A stretch of 64,000 nucleotides of DNA, taken from positions 1,798,001 to 1,862,000 of the forward strand of contig NC_063069.1 in the NCBI RefSeq assembly GCF_022605165.1, given 5' to 3'. Of this stretch, positions 22,126 to 33,346 are shown piece by piece. Each line of letters starts with the position of its first letter. Positions within the stretch are counted from its first letter, which is position 1. This stretch comes from Purpureocillium takamizusanense. Its lineage: Eukaryota > Ascomycota > Sordariomycetes > Hypocreales > Ophiocordycipitaceae. The notes beneath the pieces are model-generated. The model was given only the letters and a program-made list of their open reading frames with translations, was not told where the DNA came from and searched no databases. The position numbers were made by a program, and so were the translations under genes.

Positions 22126-24734
22126 TGTGACTCGCGACTCGAAATCACAATGAGCGGGCAATGGATAAAGAGTGTATGAGCGGCCACCGTCGAAGATGCC
22201 CGAGGGTGACTCGGAGCAGCTAGCGGCCTTAAGTAACAGGTGTCGCAGCGGGCGACGGCTGGCACCTTCCTCCCTTGCAACACTTCGCATTCTTTGCCGG
22301 TGTCTGGCTGGCTAACCCCCTGACGGTGACGCATGGTCGTGCCACGCGTGGATTTGGGCTTGAGACATTGAAATCGGATCGAGTCAAGCTGCAGCGCGGC
22401 GCAGGTTTATCGGACGTGCGCCGTCCATCTGGTCTATAACCTCATTGCTATATGACAAGTAGGGAGCTTGGATCGCAGTCATGGGTCAGCGAGGGACGAT
22501 TCGACGCTGCGGGCATCTACCTGCGTATATGGATGCGTGTGCAAGAGCAGACTCGTCGAATACCTTGCTTGCGTGCGTTCAAATGCCAGCCCTGGCCGTG
22601 GGCTCGAAGCCTTAGTACCAAGTCCCAGCAGTACCTCACAGGAGCCCGTTGCATTGTGCAGCCGGAACCACCAAGTCGGGCCCGTGTTCCTGCAGCAGCC
22701 CGGTTGCCACCTGCAAAGCATTGGCCAGCAATGGGCTCGTGAGACAAGACCCATCTAGCGCACGGCCGTGCTAATATCCTTAATTAACCAACCGTTAACT
22801 AGGTACTACGCAAGGGGCCAAGCTCAGCATCATCATGGCACCACGTCCAAGATGTCATCATCTATCTATTTGTCTTGGTCCCCTCACTCGCAAGCCGAAT
22901 ACTACCCCTGATGGCCACTTCCTACGAAGAAACTGTGCTTCACACCGCATTGTGTAGTCTCACCGGCAGTCGCAGCGAAACCTGTTTGGCCTACTGTTCC
23001 AAGACAACCGAGTTCGCTCAACAACCACGGCGAGCATTCCAGACCGCCCCCGCTTACCCCACGCGCAACCTTTCTTTTGCCGGCCGCGCCCAGCTCGCCT
23101 AGGTCAACCCGAGTCCCTTTCTAGCAGGTATTCCCAGCATCGGCAGCCGCTGCGCATCGCTAGTGACAGAATTTCATCATTTGGGACTGAAGACACGAGA
23201 TCGCGTTGAAGACGGTCGTCCAATGCGGACGGACCTGATTGCGACCAGGAGGGTGGCAGGTGGATGGAGAGCGTCTGAGACGGTGGGTGAGTCGGCTCTG
23301 GGGCAGCCGAGAAAACCACCGTGCGCCTGAGATCCCCTATTTCCTTTTACTACTCCAGAAGTGCTGATGGTCGAAGCGATACTTGGTAGGAAAGGCATCG
23401 GGAGGGCCGAACGCCACAGAAAGAGGAAAGAGCGATGCTGAAGCCTCGTTCAGACGTGGTACGATGCTACAAAGTACTGCCAAGTGAGTACTTTAGGTAC
23501 CTATCTACTAAAGTACCTACTTAAGGTAGATGTATGTGACCGACGAAGGATGACAGGAAGTGTGGAATACCGAGGGAATACCTGCTCGTACACTCACCTA
23601 TGTATCCAGGTAGTAACTGGCTTAGTACCGTAAGCTTCCCTACAGCTCTGGGCCCACCTTCCCATCTTCGGGTCGTCGGTGGCCCTATATGTACACACGT
23701 ATTTGTTCCTCGGCATTTGCCCCGCCTCCAAACTTTCGTTGTGCTTCGACTCTCCCGCGGTCCACTTGAGCATCATCCGCGAACCCCGTCCGATCTCCAT
23801 GCCTTTGCTGCCGTCCTTTCCAGGCCTGGGTCCGGCGTTTACAGCGTCCTTAGCCCCGCAAACACCGCCCCCCTCGCCCCGTATCATGGACATGGATTGT
23901 TCGCTCCTGGGGCACACGGTGCACGATGGCACTGCGAGGGAATAAACCGCACGCAAGGCCTCACGAAACTCATCAACGTCACTTGTCCTCGTGTCTTTGG
24001 TGGGTTCCACCGAGAGACCCCATGTGGTTTGGGTCCGTCGTGCCTCTGCCGCGCCACCCTATCAAAGGCCCGGGCCTCTCTCACGATGGAGATGATGATC
24101 CAGGACTTGCAGCCGCTAGAGCCCGACTTCCAGGCCAAGGGCCGATGGTCCGAAACCCGTCCTAAGCCTCGAACAGCCAGTGGACCCGACCGTCTCTCGA
24201 TTTGTGCAGCAGCCCAGAAAACCACGACACGCAGCTCTACTAGTTTGTGGTGGGCTGGCCAGAGTCCCGTCAAAGGCCGCCACCGATATTGCTCTAAAGC
24301 TTGACCACACATCTCCAGGCCCAATCGCAGAGGCAGAAAGCTTACCAGCTGCATGTGAACCCCAGTCGTCGGCCTCGCGCGGCCCCTACTTGTACACCGT
24401 ATTCCGGGCCAAACCTTGACGGGGCCGGACGTGGAATCTGCCGTCTCCTGCGCTTGTTTACGGGCCATCGCGCGGTGAAGACTTTGCGGGGATCTCAGCG
24501 GCTTTTTGTCCCTGATGTGCTGCCTCATTATAAAACGGACTGTTCTGATCGTTTTGCCTCGCCCGTTTGTTCGGATTCTTCTTCCCGTCCAATGTCCCGC
24601 CATTCTATCTTGGAGCTCCCAACCCTCCACATCCTCTCTTCAACACCACCAGCCACCACCACCACTACCAACAACCACCACGTACCGCCCCTGACTAACG
24701 GCAGGGGCCGCATAACACAAATTGCCGGTGCATA
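22126..24734. other. 2.6-kb intergenic region, no supported gene
   Basis: Promoter of the sedolisin, then about 2 kb without a credible gene. The largest open frames (23600-24304 plus and 23884-24630 minus) lie opposite each other and have no motif. TAGGTACCTA-type palindromes cluster at 23480-23530. Bases 24650-24735 are a CA-rich leader of the PLP-rhodanese gene. Confidence 0.4.
24529..24535 (+). promoter_or_regulatory. TATA-like element TATAAAA
   Basis: Lies 200 bp upstream of the ATG of the PLP-rhodanese gene, with a CT/CA-rich leader between. Position and form suit a fungal TATA box; not tested. Confidence 0.4.
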
Positions 24735-26665
24735 ATGAAGGGTCCGAATCACCTCAACGTCTACGCGGGCCCCCAGTCCGTCAGGGACTACTTCGACCCG
24801 GAATGCCATCCGCCGATGCCGCTGGTGGAGATTCCGGAATGCCTCAACCCGTACAGGGCTGATGGCGTCCGCATCTACGCCAAAATGATGTCGATGCACC
24901 CTGCCACCAATGTCAAGGTCATCCCAGGTGGGTACAATTGCCAGTGCTGGTGTTAAGGCGCCGTCCTAAGACAATTCAATGATAGCTATGAACCTGCTCG
25001 ATAAGAGCGTCGAGCCTGGCAAGACCAAGACCATCGTGGAGAGCAGCTCAGGCTCTACTGCCATCTCCATGGCGATGGTCGCACGAGCCTGTCATGGGAT
25101 TGACGACGTGCATGCATATCTAAGCAACAAGACCAGTCAGACTAAGCTTCGCCTTATGCAATTTTTCGGCCTCAACGTGTAAGTACTTGGCAGTCTGTCT
25201 CGTGACCGGGCACTCATGCGGGGACATGCAGTACTCTTATCGGAGGTCCAGCACAGCCGACCCCCGTAGATGAGAGAGGTGGCATCTGTGCGGCATCGCG
25301 GAAGTCCAGAGAGAATGAGGCCGTGTGCAGCCCGAATCAGTACATTAACGACGACGTACGTTGAGATCGAACGCGTCCCTCATCCGGGATTTTAGTCTCA
25401 GGCTGATATCGCATAGAACTGGAAGGCACATGTTCGCTGGACCGGTCCGCAGATCCACAAGCAACTGCCGCACATCAACGTCATTGCCGCCTCCATGGGC
25501 ACATCGGGTAGGTAGAGCTTGCAAGGCATCTCCTTGACCGGTTCTGACGGAGTATTTAGGCACCATGACTGGCTTAGGAATGTACTTTAAAGAAGCCAAG
25601 CCTTCGGTCTACAGAATTGCGTGAGCATCATGGCACCCAAGACGGACACGCGCTGACCAAGACAGGGTATGCACAAATGCCGGGGACCGAGTTCCTGGGC
25701 CCCGCGAATTTTCTCTGATGAGCGAGGTCAAGTTCCCGTACAAGTCTGCTGTGGATGCTCTTGAAGAGGTTGGCGCAACCGATTCCTACTCTTTGTCGCT
25801 GGACCTCACCCGCCAGGGAATTGTCTGCGGTCCATCTTCGGGTTTTACCCTCCAGGGCCTTCTCCAACGTTTGGCAAAGAAGAAGCAAGACGGTACTCTG
25901 TCGCAACTGGCTGGGCCCAGCGGGGAGATCAACTGCGTTTTCATGTGTTGTGATCTCCCTTACCAGTATCTGAACGAATACTTCGAAAAGCTCGGCCCTG
26001 AGAAGTTCAGCCCGCTCCGGAATGAGGTAGTTACTGCCCTTTCATGCAGGTCAAGAGCTGCTCTAACACGCCTGCAGAGACTCAAAAATGTTGACCTCTA
26101 TCGCTACGATGATGCATGGGAACGCGATGCCATGGATGCGCTGTCAAGCTTTTTCTCGCTCAACCCTGCGACACGAGGTTCATCCTTGTCATTTGTGGAT
26201 GGGGTGCACGAGCTCGAGAAGGCACTGGTTGCTCAGCCAAACACGCAAATCCTCGACTTCCGTTGTGCTTCCGATTACGAGGCATTTCACCTCCCGAACT
26301 CTGTCAACATCCCCCTCGAAACCCTGAGAAATGGAGCCGCTTGTGGCAGCCCGTTCGCCAACCCCGCTGATGACTGCTCCATGCTTGAGGAGCTATGGCT
26401 GGAGCTCGAGGGACTGTTCACGGTCAAGGACAAGAACGACAAGCGCAATCCTAGCGCAGAGGCTTTGATGGCAATTCTTCGTGGCAAGAGGGTCTTGACC
26501 ATGTGTTACGATGGAGATAGTGCGCGAGTCGCAAACAGCGTCCTTCGTGCCAAAGGCGTAAACTCGGACAGTATTCGCGGAGGATACAGGGCATTGGCAA
26601 GCGTGCAACTACCCGACGTTGCCTCTGCGCAGCAATCGACCCATGTTGTGTCTGTGGAGGCATAA
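24735..26665 (+). CDS. cysteine-synthase-like PLP enzyme fused to C-terminal rhodanese domain
   Basis: Seven exons (24735-24927, 24986-25178, 25232-25355, 25417-25507, 25560-25620, 25666-26026, 26078-26665) give 536 residues. Residues 25-340 are a fold-type II PLP domain like O-acetylserine sulfhydrylase. It has Lys61 in HPATNVKVIPAM at the Schiff-base position, ESSSGSTAISMA where classical enzymes have a TSGNTG loop, GTSGTMTGLG as the phosphate loop, and GPSSGFT near the pyridine nitrogen. Residues about 370-520 are a rhodanese domain with DFRCASDYEAFHLPNSVNIPLE and a catalytic Cys484 in the loop CYDGDSAR. The usual SVKDR after the lysine is missing, so the reaction may differ from cysteine synthesis. 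I infer that sulfur released or bound by the PLP domain is handed to the rhodanese cysteine as persulfide. No targeting peptide is obvious. If the last intron (26027-26077, 51 nt, no stop) is kept, the protein gains 17 residues. Confidence 0.88.
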
Positions 26666-29600
26666 TAACAGCGTCCCAGCCCGCATAGGGAAGACCGACA
26701 GGGCAGCCGCAGACGTTTGCACATTCCATCGCATTTTGCTTCAATTTAGGGGATTTTAGTCCAGAAGTGCAGTGGGCATCTGGGACAACTTTGGGTTTTT
26801 GTTTTTTGGGAATCCGATCATGATGACACGCGAGGAGTGCATCTAGGATCTGGTCGAGCAGTTGGCGTCCAGGATCCGATGCGGTTGATGAAACAGCCAT
26901 GACGAAGAGCAGCTATAGGGCCTATTACCAAGTGCTGGTATCAAGAACTTGCCACTTCACGTGGCACAAAAGTCTAGGGGCATTGGGGTCTGGGTGTGCA
27001 GTGGGCGCCCGAGATCCCTCGGTGTCAACCACCACAAAGGGGGTGAATGAAGCGGTCCGGATGAGCAGTGGGTGTTCGGGATCGCCGACGATTTCAACCA
27101 TCGTCATTGTCAACCCAATCAATCTGAGACGTTCAAATGCAGGACGTGCAGTGGGCTTTCTGGGATTCGATGCTCAGCCTTGACGGCTGATGAGAGCAGC
27201 TTGTGTTGGTTCTGTTCGTTGTGGTTTTGCCACATATCGGGAAGTGGCTCGAGCCCTCCGACTTTCGAGCTCAGGCCATGCTTGTCTAGCGAATGGCGGG
27301 CAAGCTTATCTGCCAATCCAGACATCATGAACAAAGGTTATTACGTGCCTCAGCCGAAAGGCTGGTGATGGCAACTAGCGGCCGGTCCTCGACTGTGAAG
27401 CATTTGATGCTGACGAGCCTGACCTGATGGAACGATCAGAAGGTCGATCGTACGCCATGAAAGACGAATGCCATTGTCTCAGGGTCATCCTGGACCAACG
27501 AGGTCTCTCACGGCGGGGGACTGGATGTTTTCCTGGAAATTTTGTAGCCGGCCACGGCTGGTTACCGAAGCATCTCAGGAAGCCACGAAAGTCGTGCGCG
27601 GATGGCATGTGTCACATGTGGCGGCGTGCCGCTGGGGGCAGTCCAGCTCACTACACCCTCGCTAGGCGTTGTCTCAGCCCTATTGGCGCGGGCAGGACCT
27701 GGTGGTGGTCCCCGTCACCTTGAGGCATGAAGAGGCGAAAGCGAGCATGAACTCTGGTGCGTTCCCTGTTCTAAGTCACTCGCGGGCTTGCCGAGTAGGA
27801 TGGTCTCGAACCGCGCCAGGTGACTGAAAATTCCATGGTGATCGGTCTCTGGACGCAAGCTGGAGGGCGGGACTCACACCTTGAAGCACCAAGTCACGGC
27901 AACGCACATTACAAGGCTTCTGGTTTGTCTCTGTCCCTCTCGATCCTCGATCGGTACGTCCGAAAGCATCGGGTGTCTTGATCACGGCAAGAACAGCGCG
28001 CCCAGCAGAAGGGCGGATCACCACGCAGCCCTAGCAGTGGTGGTGGGGGGAGGAAGCAGAAAATCGATAGCGCAGAAACTCGTGAGGCTCTGTCGGCAGA
28101 CCGCCAGTGACAAGCAGACGATGGCGAATGAACTGTGCTGCGCTGAACAATGCTCAGCAAGCCAACTTTTTTTCTCGACGCCTGCAGCATGTTGTTGGTT
28201 CACCCCTCGGTTGACCTCTTCTGGACCCGCCCACCACGTGTGTGTTGTCGGACTCGCGCTCGCTGAACGACGCTGCCCTCTGCTTTGTCGACCCGAAGGA
28301 AGAGAAAAATTTGGGCAGGCACAGACTATCGAGCTGAAGTCTAAGAAAAAGAGATGAAGGGCGGCGGCGTCCCCCTCCCACGCTACCCAGGCAGGCAAAG
28401 GCAGGCCAGGCCCGGTCTCACGATATGCTGACGTGCGCTTTCGATACCTACTAACTATGCCCAAAGCTCACTGGGCTCTCTCCTTTTGCAACCCATTTTA
28501 GCCGCGTATTTGCATCAGACGGCATAAGGTGTGGTGGTGAAATGAATGCATCTAATTGTCGCGTGAGAGCCCCCCTTCGCTGGCGGGGGAGACGGAAAAC
28601 CGGCGTTGAACAACATTTTGCAGCCGCGGCCGGAAGGGGGGTAGAGGATCCGCGGCATGTGCTGCGATCTGGAAGGGTTCGGGCCGTTGGCATGCACACC
28701 CAACAGGAGCATCAAACGTACTGTTGTACGTGGTACTATTGGTGATCCTCCGCCTATTTTGCGCGGTCCTCACTACGCGCATCGTATTGACCGGTCAAAC
28801 AGAGTTCAGCCCTGCTTGTTAGAACAAAGCAGGGAGACGGCCGTCAGTCATGCATCATGGCGAGTCCGATAGGGCCAGTGGAGAGCACGGTAGCACTACT
28901 AGTTACGGAGTTACTACTAATGTTGGCGCACGCGATGGTGCATGACAGCCACCTGCTGGCCCACACTCATCTTATGCAAGTGACGGAACGAACAGAAAAA
29001 GGGCAGCACCGGTTCCGGGACCATGGTTTTGCGGGATGTGGTTGAGAGGAATATAACGTCAGTACCTATGCAGACGCAGACAGACGGCATGTGCAGGGGT
29101 GAGAGGGAGAGACCGAGGGGACTGCGCGTCCCGGGATGAGCCCTGATGGTGGTGGTGATGCACTTGTTGGTGTCCGTGGCTGCTGCTGTTGCTGCTGGTG
29201 GTGCTGCATCTCGCTGCTCCCAGCGGCGGCGGCGGTGGCTCATCCCATCCAACCAGCCGGCGCCGCGCGCGAAGCCGCCGTGGCTTGTTGCGCAGGCGCG
29301 TCTTGGTGTGTGCATGTGCGTGTGTGCATGTATGTATGTAATGTGTCTCGGTGTGGTGTGCGACGGCATACGCTCCATTGGCCCTCGAGGCGGGCATGCA
29401 TGCCTGCCTGCCTGCCTGCCTGCCTGCCGGTAGCTGACTTTTTCGCTGAACCGGGGCGCAGCTAGGCCCTCGCATGAGAGGCCGTGGGAGTGGGAGGCGA
29501 GATGCTATTTATTCATTGATGCCATATCTGAGGTGGGGGCGAGTGCCAATGCCGGGGATGAGATAGCTGCTGCGATGCGCACTTTGAAGTTGTGGGTAGT

Positions 29601-31079
29601 TGCGTGATGGAGGGGCCCTTTCAAACCCTGGGGAGATTCTACTTGCTCGCGTACGCTCACGGGACCATCCTAGCTCGTCGGCAGGGGTGTCTGTCTGTTC
29701 GAGTCGAGGGGGCGCACACGCCTTGGGACGTGATCCTTCCTGTGCAACTAATAACGGTCGAGAGGGCAGACACAAGACAAGGTAATAAGGCCGGTACGTA
29801 CGAAGTAGGTTATACGTATGTATGTATGTAAGAAGACGGGCATGTGAGAAAACGGGGCAGTCTTCCAGCTGGACTTAATAAGGTGGCCACCGTCCGCCCT
29901 TCCGCTTTCTTGCGCCATCAGAATTACCTATCCGCCGCTATCCCCCCTCCCCGGTCCGTCTGTCCCGTCAGCAGGCTCTCTCTCTCCCGTGCGACGTGAG
30001 AAAGCCAAACCTGAACAACAAGCGCATTGCTACTGCTGGCCCACGATAGTAGCACAGGACCGCCTTCAGCCAGCCCTCTGAAACACCAGACGCCGACGAA
30101 GCACCACCCGCGCCGCAGGTCGACTGTGCACAGCAGGACCGACATGCCTGCGTGACACGACGCGATAGGGACACTTACGTACGTGGTCGTACCAGATCCT
30201 GCTGTTCCCTGTATTTTTTTTTCTTTTCTTTTGCCCTCAGCGTCACGCGCAGCGAGCGGACAATCGCAACCGCTGTGCCCGCACGGACGCCTTTGTTCTT
30301 TCACAATAGGAAGAATCTCGCGCTCTACAATCATTCCGCATACATATACAGACGTATATCTACACTTTTTTCCCGGGCCTGTCCGGGCATACCAAGTACA
30401 ACACCGACGACGGACATCCGCCCCTCCATATTATACGAATCCAGCAACCCCGCGGTTCCAACAAACGACGAAAGCAACACACCACCACTAATAAACCCCC
30501 GGTCTCGTGCGTGCGTGACAACGTACGTGCGCGGCGGGGCTGCTGCATCGTGTTTGCCTTGGGTCCCAGTGTGGGTGACAGCCGGGCGGCGAATCTTGGA
30601 AAGCCGGGGGCGGGGCGCGCGCGTCCGCACCTCTGAGTTGCTTGCGCCTGCAGCACGGCATCTGCTACTGCAGCATCAGCAGCAGCACGCCTGGAATCAT
30701 CGCCAGGGGGGGACCGGCCAGCGCGCGGGGGAGGGGAGCAAACCACCGGTCCAAAGGGGGGGTTCATCACCCACCACAGCGGCTGCACACGCCTCGGACT
30801 GTGGTAATACTACTACTACTATACTTACCACCTACCAAGGAACGAGACAAACTGACCGTGCGACCCAACAGCACTGCAGAGAGGAGGGGCGTGTGCGTCT
30901 TTGCCAGTGTGCAAGGCGCCACAGCGAGTCGCCCCAAGTTTCAGAATCTGCATCGCGGGCTGCTCGACGACCTACCCGCGCGGGACTTTTTAGCCAGCGC
31001 TGCTTCCCTGGGTATTTTACCTTGAGTTGAGGAGAGAGAGGGGCGGGCTCCTAATTACAAGGACGGACAGGAACACATA
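26666..31079. other. 4.4-kb gene-poor region
   Basis: No frame on either strand has a recognisable motif. Loosely repeated GCAGTGGGC...GGGAT units occur at about 26768, 26998, 27065 and 27147. Further on are TGCC repeats at 29401, GTGTGTG near 29308-29345, TATGTATGTATG near 29815, and homopyrimidine tracts near 30210-30235. A long open frame at 30152-31030 lies just upstream of the gene at 31080 in another frame and is most likely leader sequence. Possible contents are long untranslated leaders or non-coding transcripts, which sequence alone cannot show. Confidence 0.4.
29401..29428. repeat. (TGCC)7 tetranucleotide microsatellite
   Basis: Seven perfect copies in the gene-poor region, preceded by GCATGCA. 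Confidence 0.95.
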
Positions 31080-32327
31080 ATGTCAAAGGGTTGGGGGCTT
31101 CGGCGCTCGACGTCGGCGCTGTTCCATTCTTCTTCTTCTTCTACTCCGCCTTCGTCTTCTACCTCTCCTACTCCCCCTACTACGCCAACAGAGACGCCCA
31201 CAGCGCCATTATTAGCAAAAGGCGCCGTTACAAATTCTCTACCGTTACCAGCGACTCAACAGAAGGCGGCACAGCCGCTAGGCAAGCTACGCCGCATGGC
31301 TTCCCTGACGCAGCGTCTTAGCGGGGACGGCAAGATGAAGAACAGGGGGGTTGCGGCTGCTGCGTCTACCACGACAACGTCTCGTAGTAGTAATGGCACT
31401 GCGCCAGCATCGACGACGACAACGAAGGCGAAGACGACAACAAAAACAACGAAGCGAGACGGAGGGCAGCCAGCCTCACAACCGCAACAGCAAGCCCCGC
31501 GAACGTTTTACGTGCCCACGCACGCGGCCTCGAGCTTCGCCCGCACCGTCGCGCCCGCCCAGCACGCGACCATTGCCGAGGAGGACGAGAGCGGAGAATC
31601 GACCACGACGTCATCGTCGTCGCCGCGGAGACAGCAGCAGCAGCAGCAGACGTTCAAGGACAGGATGGAGGCGCGCCGGCGACGAAGCGGCGGTGGTGAC
31701 GGACAGCACTCGCGAAACAGTAGCAGCACCAGCACCAGCAGCGCCTCGCACACGTCCTGGTCGACACCCCACGAGCCGTCGCGACTCCCGCCGGCCTTAG
31801 CTGTGGTCGCGACGGCGGCGGAGTCGACGACGATGCGCCCGCGAGAAGAGTCGGACGGGGTCAGCAAGGCCGACGGCGACTCACCAAGTGACTACGCCGT
31901 CTTCCTCGCCGAGGCGCAGGCCAACGACCGTCGGGCCCGGCGCACGATCCCGCTCTGGATCCCATCGGACACGCCGGAGCGGCAGCAGCAGCAGAAGCAG
32001 CAGCGCCGCGACAGCACGTACTACTCATACTCGGGTGGGTCGCGGAGCAGCGCGGGAGTCGGACCCGGAGCCGAAGTTGGAGGCCAAGTCGGGGCCGGGG
32101 CCGGGGCCGGGGCCGGGGGTTGTTGTGGGGCGTACTACTACAACAACAACCACCATCCGCACCACCATCCTCACCACCACCACCTACAACAACAACAGCA
32201 GCAGCATGGCCTCCACCGTGATGTCGCGGCGGCCATGGGGCGAGCGGTGCGGAGGCAGCCGAGCACGGCCATGGCGAGAAGGATAACTGAGTATGTGCGC
32301 CCGACGAGGGAGGGGGAGATGGCGTGA
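31080..32327 (+). CDS. low-complexity, probably intrinsically disordered protein
   Basis: A single-exon frame of 415 residues; no family recognised. Composition is dominated by Ser, Thr, Ala, Gln, Gly and His runs: an STP-rich N-terminus, polyglutamine segments, GAGAGAGAG, an HHPHHHPHHHH segment and a final Q6 run. Between these are short ordered-looking islands that are unlikely by chance: KLRRMASLTQRLSGDGKMKN, RTFYVPTHAASSFARTV followed by ATIAEEDE, and DYAVFLAEAQANDRRARRTIPLWIPSD. The C-terminal [17 protein letters not shown] is basic. Such islands often bind partners, and the RRxS-type sites could be phosphorylated; both are inference. The start ATG follows a purine-rich leader after a long gene-free stretch, which suggests a regulated transcript with a long 5' UTR. 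The compositional bias means it could be over-called, but the absence of stops over 1.25 kb together with the islands supports a gene. Confidence 0.7.
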   Translation: MSKGWGLRRSTSALFHSSSSSTPPSSSTSPTPPTTPTETPTAPLLAKGAVTNSLPLPATQQKAAQPLGKLRRMASLTQRLSGDGKMKNRGVAAAASTTTTSRSSNGTAPASTTTTKAKTTTKTTKRDGGQPASQPQQQAPRTFYVPTHAASSFARTVAPAQHATIAEEDESGESTTTSSSSPRRQQQQQQTFKDRMEARRRRSGGGDGQHSRNSSSTSTSSASHTSWSTPHEPSRLPPALAVVATAAESTTMRPREESDGVSKADGDSPSDYAVFLAEAQANDRRARRTIPLWIPSDTPERQQQQKQQRRDSTYYSYSGGSRSSAGVGPGAEVGGQVGAGAGAGAGGCCGAYYYNNNHHPHHHPHHHHLQQQQQQHGLHRDVAAAMGRAVRRQPSTAMARRITEYVRPTREGEMA

Positions 32328-33346
32328 GGCGATGACCAAGGAAAGGGCATTTACTACCTACCTTTTGCACGTCTACCTCTCCTCCAGCCATGGGAGTTTT
32401 GACACGACCGTGATGAAGTTTACGAAGACACCGGGATTTCAGGGGGGGGGAGTGGATCAACGCAGGACTAGATACACACACGGACGCTCTGGCCAGGACT
32501 TGGGGAGAGGGGCCCATCTAATTTACTTCGTAAATACTTATGATGCCACGTTGTCAAGGTAGACGAAAGCTGTCAGTCAGTCAACGCCTTGTAAAATTCT
32601 TGGCTCAATACGGGGGTCCGGTCAATTCTGCTATCAAAGCCCACACACCATGACAACAGTGTCCAGACGGTCCTTGGAGCCAACTTTGCAAAGCAAAGAC
32701 AAGAGATTACTCTCCAGCAACTCTCGTCGTGTGCCTTGGGCTCGTGGCAAAACAGCAGACACACCGCACCGACCCATGACCGACCCTCCTCTCCTCGCTC
32801 CAAACGTGAAACCCAGTTGCCCCCCCCTCTCGATGGGTATACTACGTGCAAGAAAAAACTACCAAAAATCTCACTCCCTTACAGATGGTCAACGCTCCTG
32901 GCCCGCGACGACGACGACGACAACGACGATGTCCCAAATAGCCCCTTCTCGGTCCATGCAGACGCCGCCACGTCATTAGTGAAACGAGCATATGGATAAA
33001 GATCAAAAGAAACGAACGGGAAGGGAAAAGAAAAATCATGCGTGACACAACGACAAGCAGCCCCAGCTCCGATTAAAAATGCGGCCCGAAAATGTACATC
33101 AAAGCAATGATGCAGACGGGTAAGTTTCAACACCGGGAAGGCGAGCGTCCCGTTCGGCCCGTCCCCGTAAAGCGAATAATAACAAACCGAGTAAATCTGT
33201 CCGAAAGGATGAATGAGCCCATGCAATAGTGTCATAAAACGTCGTTAGGTGACATAGAGGTTGTGCCTATAGGAAAAACCACCACTTCGGTCGCGCAAAC
33301 GGTCCAAATAAAGGTGGTAAATGCAGAGGAAACGTGCAGCGTCGGC
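32328..33346. other. intergenic between convergent genes
   Basis: Holds the 3' regions of the disordered-protein gene (plus) and the Whi5-like gene (minus). No coding signal or RNA gene seen. Confidence 0.4.

Noticed and set aside
23600..24304. 234-codon plus-strand frame opposite a 248-codon minus-strand frame
   Set aside because: Neither strand shows family features; mutual shadows.
30152..31030. 292-codon plus-strand frame upstream of the disordered-protein gene
   Set aside because: No domain, chaotic composition, in a different frame from the gene at 31080 with no convincing splice to it; probably leader sequence.
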